A stretch of DNA of 40,286 nt, from the NCBI GenBank assembly GCA_018714695.1, contig DVNB01000050.1:1-40286 (forward strand). The letters run 5' to 3'. Origin of the DNA: Candidatus Ornithomonoglobus merdipullorum. Its GTDB lineage: Bacteria > Bacillota > Clostridia > UBA1381. The notes below the pieces were generated by a model that was not told the origin of the DNA, made no database searches, and saw nothing but the letters and a program-made list of their open reading frames with translations. The translations under genes were made by a program, and so were the position numbers. Of this stretch, positions 8,808 to 17,010 are shown piece by piece. Position 1 is the first letter of the stretch; each line of letters opens with the position of its first letter.

Positions 8808-10245
8808 TGAAACTGAGCCCAAGGAGGTAATGCGGTATTTTGAGGATATATGCTCCATACCGCACGGCTCGGGCAATACCGGAATGATAGCGGATTACTG
8901 CGAAAGATTCGCGGCGGAGCATTCATTGGAATGTATGAGAGATGAGCACAACAATGTTATAATAAAAAAGCCTGCTTCAGACCCGGAGCTTGCGGGTGAA
9001 ACGGTAATAATACAGGGACATCTCGATATGGTATGCGCAAAAGAGCCGGGGGTCGATATAGATCTTGAGAGCGAAGGGCTGCGCCTTAAGACAGACGGTG
9101 AATATATATGGGCAGACGGAACGACTCTCGGAGGTGATGACGGTATTGCGGTCGCTATGGCGCTTGCGGTGCTCGCGTCGGACGGGATAAGCCATCCAAA
9201 TCTCGAATGCGTGTTTACGACCGATGAGGAGGTCGGGATGCTTGGCGCTTCCGCGCTCGACACGGAGAATATAAGCGGAAGGATGCTTTTGAATATCGAC
9301 TCCGAGGAGGAAGGGATATTTACCGTGAGCTGCGCGGGCGGCGCGGTGCTGACGGCAGTGCTGCCGATAACTCGTTATGGTTCCGACAAGAACGAGAGCG
9401 GTAAAAGGTATACGGTGAGGATAGAGGGACTCACGGGAGGACACAGCGGGACCGAGATAGACAAGGGCAGGGAGAACGCCTGCGTGATGCTCGGCAGACT
9501 GCTGGCTGATCTTGACGCGAGAGCGGAATATGCGCTTGTCTCCGTGAACGGCGGCGAAAAAGACAATGCGATACCGCGGTGCGCGGAGGCGGAGATAGAG
9601 ACCAGGGACCTTTCCGGGTTCGAGGCGGCAGTCGCGGAGCTTGCCGGAGAATATAAGCTAAGGTACGGCTGCGCCGAGCCGAAGCTTGCTATAGAGCTGC
9701 GCGGCTGTGATGCATGCGAGATGCCTATGTATTCAGCCTGCAAGGCTGCCGTTATAAGGCTGCTTACCGGACTGCCCAACGGGGTAAAACGGATGAGCCC
9801 TGATATAAGGGATCTGGTGGAGACGTCGGACAATATCGGCATATTGGAAACGAACGGCGAAAGCGTGACAGTCACGGTATCGGTAAGGAGCTCGGACGAG
9901 GATGAAAAGGCGGCGCTTCTGGGAGAGATAGCGATGGCGGTCACATCAGCCGGCGGAGAATATTCCGTATCGGGTGAATATCCGGCATGGGAGTATAAAA
10001 AGGAGTCGAGACTTCGTGATGCGGCTGCCGAGGTATATGTAAAGCAGTACGGCAGTCAGCCCGTTATAAGCGCGATACACGCGGGACTTGAATGCGGGAT
10101 ATTCTGCGGAAAGCTTCCGGAGCTGGACTGTATATCGTTCGGACCGAATATACTCGATATCCACACCCCGCAGGAACGTCTCGACATAGGCAGCACGGCG
10201 AGAGTGTATGATTTTCTAAAAGAGCTTCTCGGCAGATTGGGGTGA
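8794..10245 (+). CDS. pepD: Aminoacyl-histidine (Xaa-His) dipeptidase
   Basis: 483 residues, the full length of the M20C dipeptidase family. Metal and catalytic motifs are visible in order: GHLDMV (His76, Asp78), TTLGGDDGI (about 111-118), TTDEEVG (Glu145-Glu146), LLNIDSEEEG, and a C-terminal ISAIHAGLECG with DIHTPQERLDIGS. The enzyme hydrolyses dipeptides such as carnosine-like Xaa-His using two zinc ions and works in cytoplasmic peptide recycling. The start overlaps the HAD gene by 14 bases. The stop TGA is only six bases before the trpF start. Confidence 0.93.
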   Translation: MRILNETEPKEVMRYFEDICSIPHGSGNTGMIADYCERFAAEHSLECMRDEHNNVIIKKPASDPELAGETVIIQGHLDMVCAKEPGVDIDLESEGLRLKTDGEYIWADGTTLGGDDGIAVAMALAVLASDGISHPNLECVFTTDEEVGMLGASALDTENISGRMLLNIDSEEEGIFTVSCAGGAVLTAVLPITRYGSDKNESGKRYTVRIEGLTGGHSGTEIDKGRENACVMLGRLLADLDARAEYALVSVNGGEKDNAIPRCAEAEIETRDLSGFEAAVAELAGEYKLRYGCAEPKLAIELRGCDACEMPMYSACKAAVIRLLTGLPNGVKRMSPDIRDLVETSDNIGILETNGESVTVTVSVRSSDEDEKAALLGEIAMAVTSAGGEYSVSGEYPAWEYKKESRLRDAAAEVYVKQYGSQPVISAIHAGLECGIFCGKLPELDCISFGPNILDIHTPQERLDIGSTARVYDFLKELLGRLG

Positions 10246-10250
10246 TCTCT

Positions 10251-10865
10251 GTGACAGGCATAAAGATATGCGGACTTACGAGTGAGGCGGATGCGGAGCT
10301 TGTGAACGAATTTGACATTGATTATGCGGGAGTGGTCATGTTTTTCCCGAAAAGCCGCAGAAATACCGATCCTGATACTGCCGGGCGTATAGTGCGTACA
10401 CTTCGGGACAGCATAATCCCTGTGGCGGTGACGGTAAAGCCGACGCATGAGGAGATAGAGGAGGCGGTGCGCTGTGGATTTAAGTATATCCAGGTACACG
10501 GCGATGTGAAAAAAGAGCTTATTGAGGGTTCGCCTCTGCCGGTCATAAAGGCGTTTAATGTTGACGATCTCCCGATGCTTGGCGAATATAACACTTATAG
10601 CAATATCGTTGGATATGTATTTGATGCGGCGGATCCGGGGAGCGGAAAAACGTTTGATTGGGATATGCTCCGCGGGCTTGACACCGGCGGAAGGACTGTC
10701 ATACTCGCCGGAGGGCTCAATGCGGAAAATGCAGCCGAAGCGATAAGTCGCGCCGCGCCCGATGCGGTCGATGTCAGCTCCGGTACGGAAAATGATAACG
10801 GAAAGGGCAAATCGCGGGAGAAGACTGCCGCGTTCGTAAGCGCGGTGCGCAGTGCGGAAGCGTGA
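10251..10865 (+). CDS. trpF: Phosphoribosylanthranilate isomerase
   Basis: 204 residues. GTG 10251 is preferred over GTG 10242 because GGGGTGATCT, a very good match to the anti-Shine-Dalgarno, sits just upstream, and the product then begins MTGIKICGLT as the family does. The (beta/alpha)8 motifs are present: KICGL with the catalytic Cys, YIQVHGD, the catalytic Asp in GYVFDAADPGSGKTFDW, VILAGGLNAENA and DVSSGTE. It isomerises N-(5-phosphoribosyl)anthranilate in tryptophan synthesis. No other trp gene is in the window, so it is an orphan at the end of a replication/peptidase operon. Confidence 0.93.
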   Translation: MTGIKICGLTSEADAELVNEFDIDYAGVVMFFPKSRRNTDPDTAGRIVRTLRDSIIPVAVTVKPTHEEIEEAVRCGFKYIQVHGDVKKELIEGSPLPVIKAFNVDDLPMLGEYNTYSNIVGYVFDAADPGSGKTFDWDMLRGLDTGGRTVILAGGLNAENAAEAISRAAPDAVDVSSGTENDNGKGKSREKTAAFVSAVRSAEA

Positions 10866-10873
10866 AAAAAACA

Positions 10874-10902
10874 TTGACAAACCTTTTGAAGTGGTATATA
10901 AT
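10874..10902 (+). promoter_or_regulatory. Sigma-A promoter for mgtE
   Basis: TTGACA (10874-10879), 17-base spacer, TATAAT (10897-10902), a perfect consensus that starts nine bases after the trpF stop. It gives mgtE an untranslated leader of about 245 bases. Confidence 0.88.
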
Positions 10903-10984
10903 ATTAATGTATGAATTTTATTTTAAAGAGGCAGGTGAGCAGAGTGAGTAATTCGGACAGTCATGGGCGAAGTAGAAACAAATT

Positions 10985-11100
10985 CGGGAAAATACGAGTG
11001 AGGTCCCGCCGCGTGACGGCGTATGCTGTTCTGCGCCCTGTTTGCGTTCGCCCGCGGTAAAGGGCAGCGTATGCGATCGATCGGGATCCAAGCTTGATTT
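10985..11100 (+). promoter_or_regulatory. Structured leader RNA upstream of mgtE
   Basis: Within the long mgtE leader, GGTCCC (11002-11007) can pair with GGGATC (11083-11088). They enclose a GCCG/CGGC hairpin (11008-11020) and a long imperfect helix, GCGTATGCTG (11019-11028) with CAGCGTATGC (11065-11074), with GCCC/GGGC inside. GTGAGG, ATGCTG and GGTAAA resemble pieces of the Mg-sensing M-box aptamer. The rest of the M-box consensus, notably its 3' half, is not recognisable. Position in front of a magnesium transporter favours a metal-responsive leader, but the class is unassigned and no clean terminator hairpin was found. Confidence 0.4.
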
Positions 11101-11153
11101 TTTCGGATTTTCCACGGCTATTGTACAGAGATCGGAAAAAGGAGGCAGAGGAA

Positions 11154-12599
11154 ATGAATGATGAGAGCTTGGAAAAGGAGAACGGGATCGTTTCGGATGA
11201 TGAGAAGACAGCCGTAAAGCCTGATTATGAAAAGGAAATAATTGCGATAATAGGCAGCAGCGCATCGCCGCGCAAAATACGCGACAGCCTAAGCGACTAC
11301 CATGAGAATGATATAGCTGAGGCGCTGCCGCGGCTGACATTGTTCGAAAGAAAAAAACTGTATCGGATCCTCGGCACCGAGGAGCTTTCGAATATATTCG
11401 AGTATATCGACAAGGATACCGTAGGCACATATCTTGACGAAATGGATCTGAAAAAGGCGGCAGAGCTGATCTCAAATATGGAGTCGGATGAGGTCGTTGA
11501 GGTCATGCGCGAGATAGAGAAGGAAAAGCGCACGGTGCTTGCGGAGCTCTTGAGCGAGGATGTAAAAAAGGATATCGCGCTTATCGCGTCGTTCGATGAG
11601 GACGAGATCGGAAGCCGGATGACAACTAATTTTATCCGTATAAGCGATAACCTTACGGTCAAGCAAGCCATGAACGAGCTTGTGGCTCAGGCGCCGAAGA
11701 ATGACAACATATACACTATATTCGTTGTTGACGACGGCGGATATTTTTACGGAGCTATAGATCTGAAAGAGCTCATAATGGCGCGGAAGGATACCGACCT
11801 TGAGGAGCTTATAATGACCTCGTTCCCGTATGTGTACGGAAACGAAAGCATAGACGACTGTATAGAACAGCTGAAGGATTATTCCGAGAACCTCATACCG
11901 GTGCTCGATAACAACAATAGGATACTGGGCGTTATCACTTCTCAGGACATCATCGAAGTCGTTGACGATGAGATGGGCGAGGATTACGCGAGACTTGCCG
12001 GCTTGATTGCGGAGGAGGATCTGAAGGAGCCGTTGAAGGACAGTATGAAAAAGCGTCTGCCATGGCTTCTGATACTGCTTTTGCTGGGTATGTGCGTTTC
12101 GTCTGTGGTAGGTATATTTGAGACGGTCGTGGCGCAGCTCACTATAATAATGAGTTTCCAGTCTCTCATACTTTCTATGGCGGGAAACGTCGGAACACAG
12201 TCGCTTGCCGTTACGATACGTGTTGTTATGGATGAGTCTCTGACAGGAAAGCAGAAGGTAAGACTGGTCTTGAAGGAAATGAAGGTCGGTCTGTCAAACG
12301 GTATCATAGTAGGAGCGATATCGTTCCTGATCATAGGTCTTTATATAGTTGTCCTAAAGGGACGGGAACCATCATTTGCGTATGCCGTATCGGGATGTAT
12401 AGGCCTGGCGATGGTGCTGGCTATGGTCATCTCGGGAGCAATGGGAACATTTGTGCCTCTGTTTTTCAAGAAGATCAAAATAGATCCCGCGGTAGCATCG
12501 GGACCGCTCATCACAACGATGAACGACCTCGTGGGTGTTGTGGCGTATTACGGATTGAGCTGGCTGCTCTTGATACAGCTGCTGCATCTTGGAGGTTAA
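11154..12599 (+). CDS. mgtE: Magnesium transporter MgtE
   Basis: 481 residues. ATG 11154 has GGAGG (11141-11145) eight bases upstream; upstream codons in frame lack any ribosome site. The order matches the family: an acidic N domain of superhelical alpha repeats (about 1-150), a CBS pair (about 150-280, beginning at IGSRMTTNFIRISDNLTVKQ), then five membrane helices with the conserved GNVGTQSLAVTIR and GPLITTMNDLVGVVAYYGLS motifs that line the Mg channel. It is a homodimeric, Mg-gated channel in the cytoplasmic membrane. Expression is likely controlled through the long structured leader. It is monocistronic, with a strong terminator directly downstream. Confidence 0.95.
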   Translation: MNDESLEKENGIVSDDEKTAVKPDYEKEIIAIIGSSASPRKIRDSLSDYHENDIAEALPRLTLFERKKLYRILGTEELSNIFEYIDKDTVGTYLDEMDLKKAAELISNMESDEVVEVMREIEKEKRTVLAELLSEDVKKDIALIASFDEDEIGSRMTTNFIRISDNLTVKQAMNELVAQAPKNDNIYTIFVVDDGGYFYGAIDLKELIMARKDTDLEELIMTSFPYVYGNESIDDCIEQLKDYSENLIPVLDNNNRILGVITSQDIIEVVDDEMGEDYARLAGLIAEEDLKEPLKDSMKKRLPWLLILLLLGMCVSSVVGIFETVVAQLTIIMSFQSLILSMAGNVGTQSLAVTIRVVMDESLTGKQKVRLVLKEMKVGLSNGIIVGAISFLIIGLYIVVLKGREPSFAYAVSGCIGLAMVLAMVISGAMGTFVPLFFKKIKIDPAVASGPLITTMNDLVGVVAYYGLSWLLLIQLLHLGG

Positions 12600-12605
12600 T
12601 ATAAG

Positions 12606-12660
12606 AAATAGGTACTTTCGGCAAAGTGAAACCACTTTGCCGAAAGTACCTATTTTATTA
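12606..12660. terminator. Bidirectional terminator between mgtE and glyS
   Basis: A perfect 23-bp inverted repeat, 12606-12628 and 12633-12655, with a 4-base AAAC loop. A/T-rich ends on both sides give TATTTTATT on the plus strand and a similar run on the minus strand. It separates the two convergent genes. Confidence 0.88.
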
Positions 12661-14052
12661 TCAGAATGCAAGTTTTTCGTCGAGAAAGCTTTCGAGCTCG
12701 TCTATCTTTACTCTTGTCTGCTCCATGGTGTCGCGCTCGCGTATCGTTACGGCGCCGTCCTCGAGTGAGTCAAAGTCGAACGTGATGCAGAACGGTGTTC
12801 CGATCTCGTCCTGACGGCGGTAGCGCTTGCCGATCGAGCCGGCGTTGTCGTACTCGCAGTTATATTTCTTTATAAGTCTTTCATAGACTTCCGTAGCCTG
12901 TTCGTCAAGCTTCTTTGAAAGCGGAAGTATCGCAGCCTTTACGGGCGCAAGCGCCGGATGCAGGTGCAGGACAACTCTCGTATCGCCGCCCTCAAGCTCT
13001 TCCTCGTCGTAAGCGTCGCAGAGGAATGCGAGGACCACTCTGTCCGCGCCGAGCGACGGCTCTATAACGTAGGGAACGTATTTCTCGTTCGTTACGGGAT
13101 CCATATATTCAAGATTTACACCCGAGTGCTCTATGTGCTGCTTTAAGTCGTAGTCAGTTCTGTCGGCGATGCCCCAGAGCTCGCCCCAGCCGAACGGGAA
13201 CAGGAACTCTATGTCGGATGTCGCCTTTGAGTAGAACGCAAGCTCCTCCTTTGCGTGGTCACGGAAACGGAGGCTTTCCTCACGGATGTTGAGCGACTTC
13301 AGGAAGTCTATGCAGAACTGCTTCCAGTATGCGAACCATTCGAGGTCAGTATCGGGCTTGCAGAAAAATTCAAGCTCCATCTGCTCAAATTCACGTGTTC
13401 TGAACGTGAAGTTTCCCGGTGTGATCTCGTTTCTGAATGATTTTCCTATCTGACCGATACCGAACGGCACCTTCTTGCGCGACGCGCGCTGTACGTTCTT
13501 GAAGTTTACGAAAATTCCCTGAGCCGTCTCGGGACGAAGATATATGGTATTCTCCGAATCCTCTGTAACGCCCTGGAAGGTCTTGAACATCAGGTTGAAC
13601 TGACGTATATCCGTAAAGTTTATCTTTCCGCATTTCGGGCATGCTATGCCGTGCGAGTTGATATAGTCCTTTAACTGCTCGTTCGACCAGCCGTCGCAGC
13701 AGATGTCCTCGTTGTGCTCAGCGGCGTAGTCCTCTATCAGCTTATCCGCTCTGTAGCGCGACTTACACTCCTTACAGTCCATAAGCGGATCCGAAAAGCC
13801 TCCTACATGGCCCGAAGCGACCCATGTTTCCGGGTTCATTAGTATAGCGCAGTCGATCCCCACGTTGTACTTCGATTCCTGTATGAATTTCTTTTTCCAA
13901 GCCGCCTTAACGTTGCTCTTGAGCTCCGAACCGAGCGGACCGTAATCCCATGTGTTTGCGAGACCGCCGTATATTTCACTGCCCGCGAAAATAAAGCCTC
14001 TGCCTTTGCAGAGCGCGACGATCTTGTCCATGGTCTTATCTGTATTATTCAT
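12661..14052 (-). CDS. glyS: Glycine--tRNA ligase, dimeric type
   Basis: 463 residues, right for the alpha2 enzyme of Firmicutes and eukaryotes. The N-terminus has the family opening ([20 protein letters not shown]). A zinc-ribbon-like insert follows (CKECKSRY and CPKCGKINF). Class II motif 2 is in [20 protein letters not shown] and motif 3 in [13 protein letters not shown]. The C-terminal anticodon-binding domain ends with [16 protein letters not shown]. It charges tRNA-Gly in the cytoplasm. AGGTGA lies four bases before the ATG. The promoter is close (14107-14135), so the leader has no room for a T-box. Confidence 0.96.
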   Translation of the reverse strand: MNNTDKTMDKIVALCKGRGFIFAGSEIYGGLANTWDYGPLGSELKSNVKAAWKKKFIQESKYNVGIDCAILMNPETWVASGHVGGFSDPLMDCKECKSRYRADKLIEDYAAEHNEDICCDGWSNEQLKDYINSHGIACPKCGKINFTDIRQFNLMFKTFQGVTEDSENTIYLRPETAQGIFVNFKNVQRASRKKVPFGIGQIGKSFRNEITPGNFTFRTREFEQMELEFFCKPDTDLEWFAYWKQFCIDFLKSLNIREESLRFRDHAKEELAFYSKATSDIEFLFPFGWGELWGIADRTDYDLKQHIEHSGVNLEYMDPVTNEKYVPYVIEPSLGADRVVLAFLCDAYDEEELEGGDTRVVLHLHPALAPVKAAILPLSKKLDEQATEVYERLIKKYNCEYDNAGSIGKRYRRQDEIGTPFCITFDFDSLEDGAVTIRERDTMEQTRVKIDELESFLDEKLAF

Positions 14053-14106
14053 TGTTTCACCTCATATCAATGCGCGGCAGCAGCCGCTCTTTTTATACTA
14101 ATGTAT

Positions 14107-14135
14107 ATTTTATATTATGATACTAAATTTGTCAA
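14107..14135 (-). promoter_or_regulatory. Sigma-A promoter for glyS
   Basis: Read on the minus strand: TTGACA (14130-14135), 17-base spacer, TAAAAT (14107-14112). The short leader contains a small GCGGC/GCCGC hairpin. Confidence 0.78.
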
Positions 14136-14249
14136 GGGGTTTGAGATAATTTTGATATTCAGGTGTATCCTGCGTGAAAAAAATGCATTCTGACCATAAC
14201 GGACGGTCAAAACAGGTCGTTGTTTGTTCATAATTATTTTATTTTCATC
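14136..14249. other. Divergent intergenic segment
   Basis: About 110 bases between the glyS and glycosyltransferase promoters. It is AT-rich and contains GACCATAACGGACGGTC (14192-14208), a short dyad with GACC and GGTC arms that could be a binding site. No gene is supported here. Confidence 0.4.
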
Positions 14250-14278
14250 TTGAAAAATGTATGATCTTATGTTACAAT
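14250..14278 (+). promoter_or_regulatory. Promoter for the glycosyltransferase unit
   Basis: TTGAAA (14250-14255), 17-base spacer, TACAAT (14273-14278). The same two hexamers and spacer occur at 20681-20709 in front of the acidic secreted protein. Confidence 0.7.
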
Positions 14279-14304
14279 TATAATTATACGACAGGTGATA
14301 TTTT

Positions 14305-14400
14305 TTGCCTTTGGATTCAGAGAGAAACGTGGCTGAAAAGTACGGACTGCCGTTGAATGATAATTATGGGATGGATATTGTTTTTCATAATGGAGGATAG
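14305..14400 (+). CDS. Possible 31-residue leader peptide
   Basis: AGGTGAT (14293-14299) lies five bases before TTG 14305, which opens a 31-codon frame starting MPLDSERNVAEKYG and ending VFHNGG. Its TAG (14398-14400) sits two bases before the glycosyltransferase ATG, and its last codons form that gene's GGAGGA ribosome site, so translation of the two would be coupled. No family is recognised. The TTG start and small size make this tentative; it could be a chance frame. Confidence 0.35.
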   Translation: MPLDSERNVAEKYGLPLNDNYGMDIVFHNGG

Positions 14401-14402
14401 AA

Positions 14403-15656
14403 ATGGAAGTCGTAACATCGATCAATTTTGCGATCTGGGTCGTATTTATGGTTTGTTACCTGTATCAGATGTATTATATACTTGTGCCGTACATAAAGAA
14501 GGATAAACCGCTCGGTCCGCCGAAGGAGAACCGGTTCGCGGTGCTGATATCGGCGAGAAACGAGGCGAACGTAATAAAGCAGCTGCTTGACAGCATAAAT
14601 GCGCAGACGTATCCCTCCGAGCTCATCGATGTTTACGTTGTCGCGGACAATTGCACCGATGCCACTGCGGCGATAGCAAAGCGATGCGGAGCGAACGTGT
14701 ATGAGAGATTCGACACTGTAAATGTCGGAAAGGGTTACGCACTCAATTATCTTTTAAGAGAGATAAGCAAAAAATACGGTCATGACTACTATGATGGTTA
14801 TTTTGTGTTCGATGCCGATAATGTGCTTGATCCTCATTATATAGAGGCGATGAACGGTACGTTCTCGTCGGGTTATGAGATACTCACAAGCTACAGAAAT
14901 TCAAAGAATTACGGCGACAATTGGATCTCGGCGGGTTATGCGCTCTGGTTCCTGAGAGAGTCTAAGTATCTTAACTATTCGAGAATGCTCATGAACACGA
15001 GCTGCGCTATATCCGGAACGGGCTTTATGTTCAGCAAGAAGATAGCGAAGGAGCTCAATGGCTGGAAGTATTACCTTCTCACCGAGGATATAGAGTTCAC
15101 CGTGGACCATGTGATAAACAATTACAAGATAGGCTACTGCAAGGATGCTATCCTCTATGACGAGCAGCCGAGACAGTTTAGCCAGAGCGTGCGTCAGAGG
15201 ATGCGCTGGGCAAAGGGCTATTTCCAGGTGCTCTGCAATTACGGATCAAAGCTGATAAAGGGTATTGTAAAGGACAAGAGTTTTTCATGTTATGATATGT
15301 CTATGTCGATAATGCCTGCAATGGTTCTCACAGTGTTCAGTGCCGTTTTGAATATCTCAGCTATACTGGTAGGACTTATAGCGGGAGTAAGCGTTGAGCC
15401 GATACTCGAATCGCTCATGGGCGGTTTCTGCAGCATGTATGTGACGCTGTATACGATAGGCGCGATAACTACAGTGTCGGAAAGAGCGAACATATACACA
15501 ACTCCGTGGAAGAAGTTCCTGTATACGTTCACCTTCCCGATATTCATGATGACATATATCCCGATAACCTTCATGGCGCTGTTCAAGAAGGTAGAGTGGA
15601 AGCCGATAGTCCACAGCGAGTCAAAGACGCTGGCGGATATTAAGAGTGTTAACTAA
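14403..15656 (+). CDS. Membrane-bound family 2 glycosyltransferase
   Basis: 417 residues. One N-terminal helix (5-30) is followed by a GT-A catalytic domain and about three C-terminal helices (about 300-390). Catalytic signatures are clear: the DAD metal site in VFDADNVLD (137-139), the TED base motif (227-229) and QRMRW (265-269), the QxxRW signature of processive enzymes such as cellulose and hyaluronan synthases. It probably polymerises or exports a surface polysaccharide or glycolipid from a UDP-sugar at the cytoplasmic membrane. The sugar is unknown. GGAGG (14392-14396) supports ATG 14403. It has its own promoter and terminator and no polysaccharide genes around it. Confidence 0.88.
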   Translation: MEVVTSINFAIWVVFMVCYLYQMYYILVPYIKKDKPLGPPKENRFAVLISARNEANVIKQLLDSINAQTYPSELIDVYVVADNCTDATAAIAKRCGANVYERFDTVNVGKGYALNYLLREISKKYGHDYYDGYFVFDADNVLDPHYIEAMNGTFSSGYEILTSYRNSKNYGDNWISAGYALWFLRESKYLNYSRMLMNTSCAISGTGFMFSKKIAKELNGWKYYLLTEDIEFTVDHVINNYKIGYCKDAILYDEQPRQFSQSVRQRMRWAKGYFQVLCNYGSKLIKGIVKDKSFSCYDMSMSIMPAMVLTVFSAVLNISAILVGLIAGVSVEPILESLMGGFCSMYVTLYTIGAITTVSERANIYTTPWKKFLYTFTFPIFMMTYIPITFMALFKKVEWKPIVHSESKTLADIKSVN

Positions 15657-15657
15657 T

Positions 15658-15708
15658 AAAATACACACAGCAATCTGAGTTTTGCTGTGTGTATTTTATT
15701 TTTTTTCA
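15658..15708 (+). terminator. Rho-independent terminator
   Basis: A 16-bp perfect stem, AAAATACACACAGCAA (15658-15673) with TTGCTGTGTGTATTTT (15682-15697), followed by a long T-rich tract. It separates the glycosyltransferase from the next promoter. Confidence 0.9.
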
Positions 15709-15716
15709 AAAAAGTC

Positions 15717-15745
15717 TTGACAAATTCGCATATACTGTGTATACT
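15717..15745 (+). promoter_or_regulatory. Sigma-A promoter of the GntR-ABC operon
   Basis: TTGACA (15717-15722), 17-base spacer, TATACT (15740-15745). Confidence 0.85.
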
Positions 15746-15750
15746 ATACA
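15738..15750. promoter_or_regulatory. Palindromic operator over the -10 box
   Basis: TGTATACTATACA is a perfect 13-bp palindrome centred on base 15744 and covers the -10 hexamer. GntR regulators of the YtrA branch bind short palindromes in their own promoters, so autorepression by the adjacent regulator is likely. That link is an inference. Confidence 0.55.
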
Positions 15751-15787
15751 TATACAGAATATACGGAATGAACAGCGGGGTGAGAGA

Positions 15788-16162
15788 GTGAACATATTTA
15801 TAGACAATAAAAGCGGCGTTCCGATATATGATCAGATCTATAAGCAGATAAAGCAGATGATAATAAGCGGTGAGCTTTCGGAGGACGATATGCTACCGTC
15901 TATACGAAATCTGGCGAAGGATCTGGGAATCAGCGTTATAACCACAAAGCGCGCGTATGAGGAGCTGGAGAAAGAGGGGTTCATATATACGGTCGCGGCA
16001 AAGGGTTGCTTCGTGGCGCCGAAGAATGTGGAGCTTATACGCGAGGAAACGCTGAAGCGTATAGAGGGACATATGCAGGAGATAGTTCAGCTTTCAAAAG
16101 CATGCAGACTTACCAAAGAGGACATAATTGAAATGCTCAATATCATAATGGAGGAGGAATAG
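15788..16162 (+). CDS. GntR-family regulator, YtrA-type
   Basis: 124 residues from GTG 15788, with GGGGTGA just upstream. Codons before it in frame overlap the promoter and cannot be translated. The N-terminal winged helix is typical: GVPIYDQIYKQIKQMIISGE, then LPSIRNLAKDLGISVITTKR (recognition helix) and AYEELEKEGFIYTVAAKGCF. The C-terminal tail of about 50 residues is a short helical dimerisation region, as in the YtrA subfamily, rather than a large effector domain. It is the first gene of an operon with an ABC ATPase and permease, the standard YtrA context (often antibiotic- or envelope-stress-induced transporters). Confidence 0.88.
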   Translation: MNIFIDNKSGVPIYDQIYKQIKQMIISGELSEDDMLPSIRNLAKDLGISVITTKRAYEELEKEGFIYTVAAKGCFVAPKNVELIREETLKRIEGHMQEIVQLSKACRLTKEDIIEMLNIIMEEE

Positions 16163-16166
16163 GAAA

Positions 16167-17009
16167 ATGAATGCGTTAGAAATAAGAGGGCTTTGCAAGA
16201 GCTTTAAGGGCTTTGAGCTAAAGAATGTAGATCTTACACTGCCGTCCGGTTACATATTGGGACTTATCGGCGAGAACGGCGCGGGGAAAAGCACGGTCAT
16301 AAGGCTGATAATGGATCTTATAAAGCGCGACAGCGGCAGTATAACAGTGCTGGGCAAAGACAATAAAAAGAATTTTTCGGTGACGAAGGAGGATCTCGGA
16401 GTGGTGCTCGACTATTCCGGCTTCCCGAGATGCCTCAATGCGAAGCAGATAAATAAAGTGATGCGGCTTACGTATAAAAACTGGGACGAACGGCAGTTTA
16501 GTGAATATCTTGAAAGATTCGACATCCCTAAGGATAAGCAGTTCAAGGATTATTCCCGGGGTATGCAGATGAAGCTCGGCATAGCGACTGCGCTTTCGCA
16601 TGATCCGAAGCTTTTGATACTTGACGAGGCAACAAACGGGCTTGATCCGGTAGTGAGGGATGATGTGAACGGGCTGCTGAACGAGTTCACGAGGGATGAG
16701 TCGCATTCGGTGCTTATCTCGTCGCACATCGTGAGCGATCTTGAAAAGCTCTGCGACTACATCGCCTTTCTGCACAAGGGACGGTTGATCCTGTGCGAGG
16801 AAAAGGACCGGCTGCTTGATGAGTTTGCGCTGATACAGTGCTCGAAAGAGGATTTTGAGAAAATACCGAAGAGCGCCGTGAGAGGTGTAAAACGTTCGGT
16901 ATACAACGTGGAGGCGGTAGCGGAACGTTCCGCATTGCCGGCGGGTGTCAGAACGCGTCCGGTGACGATAGAGGAGCTGTTTGTGTTCATGGTAAAGGAG
17001 GGAGCTTGA
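16167..17009 (+). CDS. ABC transporter ATP-binding protein
   Basis: 280 residues. Walker A GENGAGKST (35-43), the signature in YSRGMQMKLGIA, Walker B LLILDEATNGLDP and the switch histidine in LISSHIVSDLEKL are intact. The C-terminal 60 residues are the accessory region found in ABC-2 exporters. It powers export through the downstream membrane protein(s). Its start follows the regulator stop by four bases, with GGAGGA inside the regulator's last codons, so it is coupled. Confidence 0.92.
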   Translation: MNALEIRGLCKSFKGFELKNVDLTLPSGYILGLIGENGAGKSTVIRLIMDLIKRDSGSITVLGKDNKKNFSVTKEDLGVVLDYSGFPRCLNAKQINKVMRLTYKNWDERQFSEYLERFDIPKDKQFKDYSRGMQMKLGIATALSHDPKLLILDEATNGLDPVVRDDVNGLLNEFTRDESHSVLISSHIVSDLEKLCDYIAFLHKGRLILCEEKDRLLDEFALIQCSKEDFEKIPKSAVRGVKRSVYNVEAVAERSALPAGVRTRPVTIEELFVFMVKEGA

Positions 17010-17010
17010 G

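Noticed and set aside
11083-11096. Adjacent BamHI- and HindIII-like sites (GGATCC AAGCTT) that resemble a cloning linker
   Set aside because: No vector-like sequence lies around them, and natural leader sequence continues on both sides. Coincidence is the simplest explanation.
10985-11100. Naming the mgtE leader an M-box riboswitch
   Set aside because: Only fragments of the consensus match by eye, and the 3' half of the aptamer is not recognisable. It is kept as an unassigned structured leader.
14053-14106. T-box leader upstream of glyS
   Set aside because: Only about 50 bases separate the promoter from the start, too short for a T-box, and the T-box core is absent.
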